Both the position numbers and the translations under genes were made by a program. From Leuconostocaceae bacterium ESL0958 (GTDB lineage Bacteria; Bacillota; Bacilli; Lactobacillales; Lactobacillaceae): a stretch of DNA of 64,000 nucleotides. The stretch spans positions 62,001 to 126,000 of the forward strand of contig JAQTHT010000002.1 in NCBI GenBank assembly GCA_029433265.1, given 5' to 3'. Each line of letters starts with the position of its first letter. The stretch's first letter is position 1. Shown here one piece after another: positions 60,017-64,000 of the stretch. A model generated the notes under the pieces. The model saw only the letters and a list, made by a program, of their open reading frames with translations. It had not been told where the DNA came from and ran no database searches.

Positions 60017-61360
60017 TTAAACCAGTGGCAGGCGCCGTTGGAAAGTATATTCCAGGGATGGGAAGGTGTAAATCAAATCGTTTAACTGTTCCTTGCTCAA
60101 GCCCATCTGGATGTAAGGCACAATCGCATTGATCATGTTGTCTGCTTCGTGTGACAGTTCGGCCGCCCCAACCAGCAAGCCAGATTGCTTGTCAAAAATC
60201 ATGGTCAACTTGGCACCCTGTTCGTTTTCCACTTGGCGGAACCAGTCCCCGTCATAAGAAACTTCCGTCATGTCATAACGGTCAGGGTCCGCTTCGGCAT
60301 CAGCGATGCGAACACCCACTTGGGCAATCCGTGGCGAAGTGAAGACAATTTCCGAAATGGCTGGGTACTGGATTGGCTGGTCCGTACTACCCTTAAAGAG
60401 TGCCGTCAAGTAGCGGGATTCAAAAGCAGCCGTTGGCGTCAACTTTGGGATGGTCTTGTCAATGGCATCCCCCGCCGCATAAATGTTGTCTACGGAAGTT
60501 TGCAAATATTCGTTGACCGTAATTCCCCGATTGGTGTAAGCCACACCGGCAGCTTCCAAATTCAATTGGTCGTGATTTGGAATCCGACCGGTTGCATCCA
60601 GCACATAATCAGTCGTTAACTGGAAATCGCGTGGGCCATGCAAGGTAATCTGACCGTCTGCCGTCTTTTCAGCAGCGCTCACAGACATGTCAGGAATAAA
60701 GCGTACGCCCCGGCTCGCTAAGTCAGCCTTGACTTCAGCCACGTACTTCGCAGGGAACTGCTTGAGCAATTGACTACCACGGGTAATCACATCCACTTGA
60801 GCGCCGACTGCATTGGCAATCGTAGCAAATTCAATGGCCACAAAGCCACCACCCAAAATCGTCACATGTTTGGGCATGTGTGGCAAGGAAAGAAAATCCG
60901 TGGAATTGTCAAAGAGTGCTGCACCAGGAATGTCCAAACGATGAGGGCGCAGGCCTGTTGCAATAACAATCTTATCCGCCGTATACTGCTTGCCATCGAC
61001 GGACACAGTGTGCGCGTCCACAAATTCAGCATGACCCGTGATGGTGGTAATCCCAGCATTCACCAGGCGGTCCTTGCCGTGTTGATCCTGCGGTACGATT
61101 AATTCGTGCTTGTGTGCCATCAAATCTTCCCAATTGATGGTTGGGACGCCGTCCAGGCCCCGGCCCTGCATGGCCCGAATCTTTTCGACCATTTCAATAG
61201 GCTTATCCAAAATGATTTTGGCATTGCAGCCCTTATTGGAGCAAACGCCACCGTACTGGCTTTCTTCAATCACACCGATTTTAACGCCGGTTTTGGCCAG
61301 CGGCACAGCGCCGTTCCAAGTCCCCTGTCCCGAACCAATGTAGAGTACTGAAAAATCCAT
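60017..61360 (-). CDS. FAD-dependent pyridine nucleotide-disulfide oxidoreductase
   Basis: 447 residues from the ATG at 61360, with AAGGAAG upstream. FAD site VLYIGSGQGTWNGAVPLAK; redox-active GGVCSNKGCNAK with C40 and C45 (C-x4-C); NAD(P)H site VTILGGGFVAIEFATIANAVG; second FAD motif NIYAAGDAID; and a C-terminal dimerisation domain with SHEADNMINAIVPYI. It groups with glutathione/mercuric-type or dihydrolipoamide-like reductases rather than NADH oxidases. The C-terminal His-x4-Glu of glutathione reductase is replaced here, so the substrate is uncertain. Confidence 0.9.
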   Translation of the reverse strand: MDFSVLYIGSGQGTWNGAVPLAKTGVKIGVIEESQYGGVCSNKGCNAKIILDKPIEMVEKIRAMQGRGLDGVPTINWEDLMAHKHELIVPQDQHGKDRLVNAGITTITGHAEFVDAHTVSVDGKQYTADKIVIATGLRPHRLDIPGAALFDNSTDFLSLPHMPKHVTILGGGFVAIEFATIANAVGAQVDVITRGSQLLKQFPAKYVAEVKADLASRGVRFIPDMSVSAAEKTADGQITLHGPRDFQLTTDYVLDATGRIPNHDQLNLEAAGVAYTNRGITVNEYLQTSVDNIYAAGDAIDKTIPKLTPTAAFESRYLTALFKGSTDQPIQYPAISEIVFTSPRIAQVGVRIADAEADPDRYDMTEVSYDGDWFRQVENEQGAKLTMIFDKQSGLLVGAAELSHEADNMINAIVPYIQMGLSKEQLNDLIYTFPSLEYTFQRRLPLV

Positions 61361-61463
61361 GAATGCTTCCTTTCTATGCTGCACCGTCTATCACGACGGC
61401 TTTGCTAACAACGAGCGTTCTGGGCCTGCCACCCGATTGGTCTACTCGTTTTTTACTACTTCT

Positions 61464-61493
61464 ATTATACAATAAAAGAAAATGGATAGGCAA
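61464..61493 (-). promoter_or_regulatory. Promoter of the FAD oxidoreductase gene
   Basis: Minus strand: TTGCCT (61488-61493), 18 bases, TATAAT (61464-61469). The ~95-base leader holds small hairpins (ACGAG/CTCGT and CCGTC/GACGG) before the ribosome site. Confidence 0.7.
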
Positions 61494-61559
61494 GCACCCC
61501 AGCCCCCAGCGGGCAGCAGGCTGCTACTGTAACCCAGTGCTCAAACAGACGATAAAATC

Positions 61560-61602
61560 CAAACAAAAAAGACCCAGCTCGCCCTAACAGCGATGCCGTG
61601 TC
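61560..61602 (-). terminator. Terminator of the purR-glmU operon
   Basis: Arms GCCGTGTC (61595-61602) and GACCCAGC (61571-61578) pair with one mismatch on the minus strand and are followed by TTTTTTG. Confidence 0.65.
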
Positions 61603-61634
61603 CTTATCATTAACGCTTCATTAGGGGGGCGGCA

Positions 61635-63005
61635 CTAATCTTTTTTATGGGGCATCCGGTCCCAAAAGTCTTTTTTATTTGTTTGCCGACTACGGGCAAT
61701 CCCCATTTCATGGTAGCCAATATCTGCGGTAATGGTCGAACCAGCGGCGGTAATACTTTCATCCGCTATGGTTACGGGAGCAATGATCTTGGTATTCGAC
61801 CCAATGAAGGCCCGATCACCAACCGTCGTATTAAACTTGTGTACGCCATCGTAATTGACAAAGATTGTGCCAGCACCCACATTAACTGCTGCGCCTAAGT
61901 TGGCATTGCCAACATAAGACAGGTGACCGACCTTGCTGCCTTGCCCAATACTTGCCTGCTTGACTTCGACAAAATTCCCCAGGTGGGCTTGATCTGCAAT
62001 CGTCGAGTTAGGGCGCACATGGGCGTAAGGACCGATAGTCGTCCGGTTCGCAATGATCGAAGCTTCCAAAGTGGAGGACGTAATGACATTGTCATCCCCC
62101 AGCTGCATGTCCACCAGCCGGCTACCAGCGGTTAGGTAATTCCCGCTACCCAGACTGGTCTGTCCCTGTAAGGTGACATTACCCTCAATCACGGTGTCCT
62201 GACCAATGGTCACGTCAGCGCCAATGTTAGTCGTGGCGGGATCAAGCAAGGTAACCCCATTTTTCATGTGCTGGCGGTTAATCCGCCGGCGCATCGCCTG
62301 GTTGGCAGCTGCCAGCGCTACGCGATCATTAACCCCCATGGATTCTTCAAAATCTAGGGCCTGGTAGGCGCCAATAGGATAGCCCATTTCCCGCAAGATA
62401 TCGAGCGTATCTGGCAAATAGTATTCCTGCTGGGCATTGTCATTATTGACTTTTGACAGTGCTGCAAAGAGCAAGTCGTTATTAAAAATGTACACGCCCG
62501 TATTGATTTCTTGGATACGGCGCTCCGTGACAGAGGCATCCTTTTCCTCGACAATTTTCAAGACCATCCCGTCTTCGCCCCGGACAATCCGGCCGTAACC
62601 GGTTGGATCAGGCGCCTCCGCCGTTAAAACGGTCACAGCATTTTGCGTTCGCTCATGCTCGGTGATGAGCGCAGCTAACGTATCCGTCGTAAAAAGCGGT
62701 GTGTCCCCTGACAAAATCAAAGTGGCGCCCGCCTGCAAATAGTCCTGGGCCTGCATGACGGCATGGCCTGTGCCCAACTGCTCTGCCTGCGTTGCAAACT
62801 CGGAGCGATTGCCGACGTGATCCCGGACCGCCTCAGCCCCAACACCCGTGACGGTAATGATTTTTTGCGGTTGTAACGGCTGTACTGCAGTAATCACCCA
62901 GTCAATCATAGCCCGACCGGCCACTTCGTGCAGCACTTTGGGGCGCTTGGATTTCATACGGGAGCCGTTGCCCGCTGCTAAAATAACCACGTTAATCTGC
63001 GTCAT
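61635..63005 (-). CDS. glmU: Bifunctional GlmU (GlcNAc-1-P uridyltransferase / GlcN-1-P acetyltransferase)
   Basis: 456 residues. The uridylyltransferase domain (1-230) has NVVILAAGNGSRMKSKRPKVLHEVAG (Ser in place of the usual Thr in GxGTRM) and ILSGDTPLF. The acetyltransferase left-handed beta-helix (about 250-456) shows hexapeptide repeats with DVTIGQDTVIEGNV, NFVEVKQASIGQGSKVGHLSYVG and IFVNYDGVHKFNTTVGDRAFIG. It makes UDP-GlcNAc for peptidoglycan and surface polymers. It overlaps purR by 4 bases. Confidence 0.97.
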   Translation of the reverse strand: MTQINVVILAAGNGSRMKSKRPKVLHEVAGRAMIDWVITAVQPLQPQKIITVTGVGAEAVRDHVGNRSEFATQAEQLGTGHAVMQAQDYLQAGATLILSGDTPLFTTDTLAALITEHERTQNAVTVLTAEAPDPTGYGRIVRGEDGMVLKIVEEKDASVTERRIQEINTGVYIFNNDLLFAALSKVNNDNAQQEYYLPDTLDILREMGYPIGAYQALDFEESMGVNDRVALAAANQAMRRRINRQHMKNGVTLLDPATTNIGADVTIGQDTVIEGNVTLQGQTSLGSGNYLTAGSRLVDMQLGDDNVITSSTLEASIIANRTTIGPYAHVRPNSTIADQAHLGNFVEVKQASIGQGSKVGHLSYVGNANLGAAVNVGAGTIFVNYDGVHKFNTTVGDRAFIGSNTKIIAPVTIADESITAAGSTITADIGYHEMGIARSRQTNKKDFWDRMPHKKD

Positions 63006-63862
63006 TTTTCATCCTTTTTCTCGTAAATCTCCGTTAAATAATTACCGGGCGTCACTTGGATGGACTGGCCCGATTCAATACTGGTATCAACATGGAGCAG
63101 GGCCGTATAATCTTCTAACAGCCGAACATCGGACCGTCCCTCCGCAAAGACTGCGGTACCCACTACTGTGCCAGCAAATTCACGAACCAAGGCCTGCATT
63201 CCTTGAATGGTCCCGCCAGCCTTCATGAAGTCGTCCACAATCAGAACCCGAGCCCCTGCCTGCAAAGACCGCTTGGACAGGGCCATCTTTTCCACGCGCT
63301 TAGAAGAACCTGTCAAATAATTGACGGAAATCATGGACCCTTCGGTCACTTTGGCATCGTCGCGCACAATCACAAAGGGAACGTTTAGCTGTTCCGCTAC
63401 GGCCTGAGCCAATGGAATTCCCTTCGTGGCCGCCGTCATCACGGCGTCGATTTCCGTGCCAACGTACTGGGAGGTAATCAAACGGCCTGTCTGCCGCAAG
63501 ACTTGGGGGTCGCCCAACAAATCGGACAGGTAGACATAGCCACCGGGCAAAACCCGCGACTCATCACGGACCTTTTCACAAATGCTATCAATAAAGGTCC
63601 GCGCTTCTTCCTCCCCCATCAGGGGTGTATAGTAAACGCCACCGGCAGCACCAGGGTAGGTCTTGACCTCCCCCGTTCCCCGGGTGCGGTAGGCGCGACG
63701 AATAATGGCCAGGTCTTCTGAAATGGACGACTTGGCTGCATCGTAGCGGTCAGAAAAGAAGGTCAGGGAAATCAGTTCCCGCGGGTGGTCGAGTAGATAA
63801 TGGGACATGTCAACCAGACGGTCGGCACGCCGAATTTTGCTGTGATCTTGGGGCATGGTCAA
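63002..63862 (-). CDS. purR: Pur operon regulator PurR
   Basis: 286 residues. Winged-helix N-terminus (about 8-75, RRADRLVDMSHYLLDHPRELISL) and a phosphoribosyltransferase-like domain with the PRPP motif VLIVDDFMKAGGTIQGM. PurR senses PRPP and controls purine genes by binding PurBox pairs. The promoter just upstream is overlapped by an inverted repeat with CGAAC cores, so self-control is likely. Ribosome site AGGAG. First gene of purR-glmU. Confidence 0.96.
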   Translation of the reverse strand: MTMPQDHSKIRRADRLVDMSHYLLDHPRELISLTFFSDRYDAAKSSISEDLAIIRRAYRTRGTGEVKTYPGAAGGVYYTPLMGEEEARTFIDSICEKVRDESRVLPGGYVYLSDLLGDPQVLRQTGRLITSQYVGTEIDAVMTAATKGIPLAQAVAEQLNVPFVIVRDDAKVTEGSMISVNYLTGSSKRVEKMALSKRSLQAGARVLIVDDFMKAGGTIQGMQALVREFAGTVVGTAVFAEGRSDVRLLEDYTALLHVDTSIESGQSIQVTPGNYLTEIYEKKDEK

Positions 63863-63891
63863 ACTCCTAAAAAAGTGAATTGATAAGTTCT

Positions 63892-63920
63892 AGTATAGCA
63901 TATAAAAGCAAAAAACGAAC
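63892..63920 (-). promoter_or_regulatory. Promoter of purR-glmU
   Basis: Minus strand: TATACT (63892-63897) preceded by TGC. The -35 region (GTTCGT, 63915-63920) is poor and lies inside the inverted repeat, in keeping with regulator dependence. Confidence 0.55.
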
Positions 63921-63951
63921 GTTCGCTGAAAGGTGCGCGTTCGTTTTTTGC
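63908..63951. promoter_or_regulatory. 14-bp inverted repeat: PurBox-like operator and/or terminator
   Basis: GCAAAAAACGAACG (63908-63921) and its exact complement (63938-63951) are separated by 16 bases. Each arm contains AAAACGAAC, close to the PurBox AWWWCCGAACWWT, and inverted pairs are the usual PurR target. The same sequence can form a terminator (T run on both strands) for the gene that ends at 63952. Confidence 0.65.
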
Positions 63952-64000
63952 TTATTCGGCTGTCAGGGCTGAGACTAAGTAGATGACGACTTCAATTACC
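63952..64000 (-). CDS. C-terminal end of an unidentified protein (runs off window)
   Basis: The last 15 codons before TAA (63952-63954) read VIEVVIYLVSALTAE. The hydrophobic stretch suggests a terminal membrane helix or buried strand. The stop is directly followed by a T-rich inverted repeat able to terminate transcription. Too short to identify. Confidence 0.5.
   Translation of the reverse strand, partial: VIEVVIYLVSALTAE

Noticed and set aside
61361-61469. T-box leader before the FAD oxidoreductase
   Set aside because: A GGGTGGCA-like string is present, but there is no antiterminator/terminator pair and no stem I or specifier loop pattern.

Overview
The window is chromosomal DNA of a low-to-moderate GC lactic acid bacterium. 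The best fit is the Leuconostocaceae branch of the Lactobacillaceae (Leuconostoc, Weissella, Fructobacillus and relatives). The grounds are: GH70 sucrases with KxYKxGKxW signal peptides, lactic-type aromatic-rich cell-surface repeats, RexAB in place of RecBCD, Gram-positive gene orders (yqgQ-glk, ylbG-rsmD-coaD, comEA-comEC-holA, xseA-xseB-ispA-tlyA-recN, purR-glmU), and AGGAGG-type ribosome sites. I cannot fix the genus from sequence alone. I recognise no tRNA, rRNA, IS element, prophage or CRISPR.

Region 1 (1-6.5 kb) holds two GH70 genes in tandem on the minus strand. The left one is cut by the window edge. The complete one (1239-6452) carries the motif set of the alpha-1,2/alpha-1,3 branching sucrases, not that of ordinary dextransucrases. 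It also has a ~200-residue Ala/Lys/Gln helical linker and three C-terminal surface-binding repeats.

Region 2 (6.7-25.5 kb) is a surface-glycan locus, all on the minus strand. From upstream to downstream it has a membrane-anchored small protein plus GH25 muramidase, an SGNH hydrolase, an O-acyltransferase, Wzx flippase, priming sugar transferase, CpsC/Wzz-like protein, Wzy-like polymerase, DUF4422 glycosyltransferase, UDP-galactopyranose mutase, a GT-C-type membrane protein, a polyprenyl-phosphate GT2, a second GT-C-type paralogue, a PTPS-related membrane protein, and a separately transcribed galactofuranosyltransferase-like GT2. The GH25, the SGNH protein and the branching sucrase end in the same ~66-residue repeat, so three different enzymes share one surface anchor. 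The locus can prime, polymerise, flip, acylate and probably galactofuranosylate a heteropolysaccharide.

Region 3 (25.6-48.8 kb) is core metabolism and DNA maintenance, almost all minus strand: mgtE, an RluD-type pseudouridine synthase, nadK, a small alarmone synthetase, ROK glucokinase with a cre site and an unusual leader, yqgQ, rexA-rexB, a DUF402 protein, recX, a plus-strand Dyp-type peroxidase, holA, comEC, comEA, then coaD-rsmD-ylbG-ftsW-M42 peptidase read from one promoter.

Region 4 (49-64 kb) has an NCS2 purine permease (+), a MerR-flavodoxin-aldo/keto reductase stress operon with a MerR-type operator, recN-tlyA-ispA-xseB-xseA, a promoter-and-terminator-bounded intergenic structured RNA candidate (about 57275-57505), a ywnB/ywnA-like pair, two hypotheticals, an FAD disulfide oxidoreductase, glmU and purR. 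A perfect inverted repeat with PurBox-like arms overlaps the purR promoter. The tail of an unidentified minus-strand gene sits at the right edge.

The most noteworthy items are the branching sucrase with an altered motif I, the shared repeat module, the GT-C glycosylation cassette, the hairpin or leader ORF between Shine-Dalgarno and start codon of glucokinase, and the unassigned RNA next to xseA.
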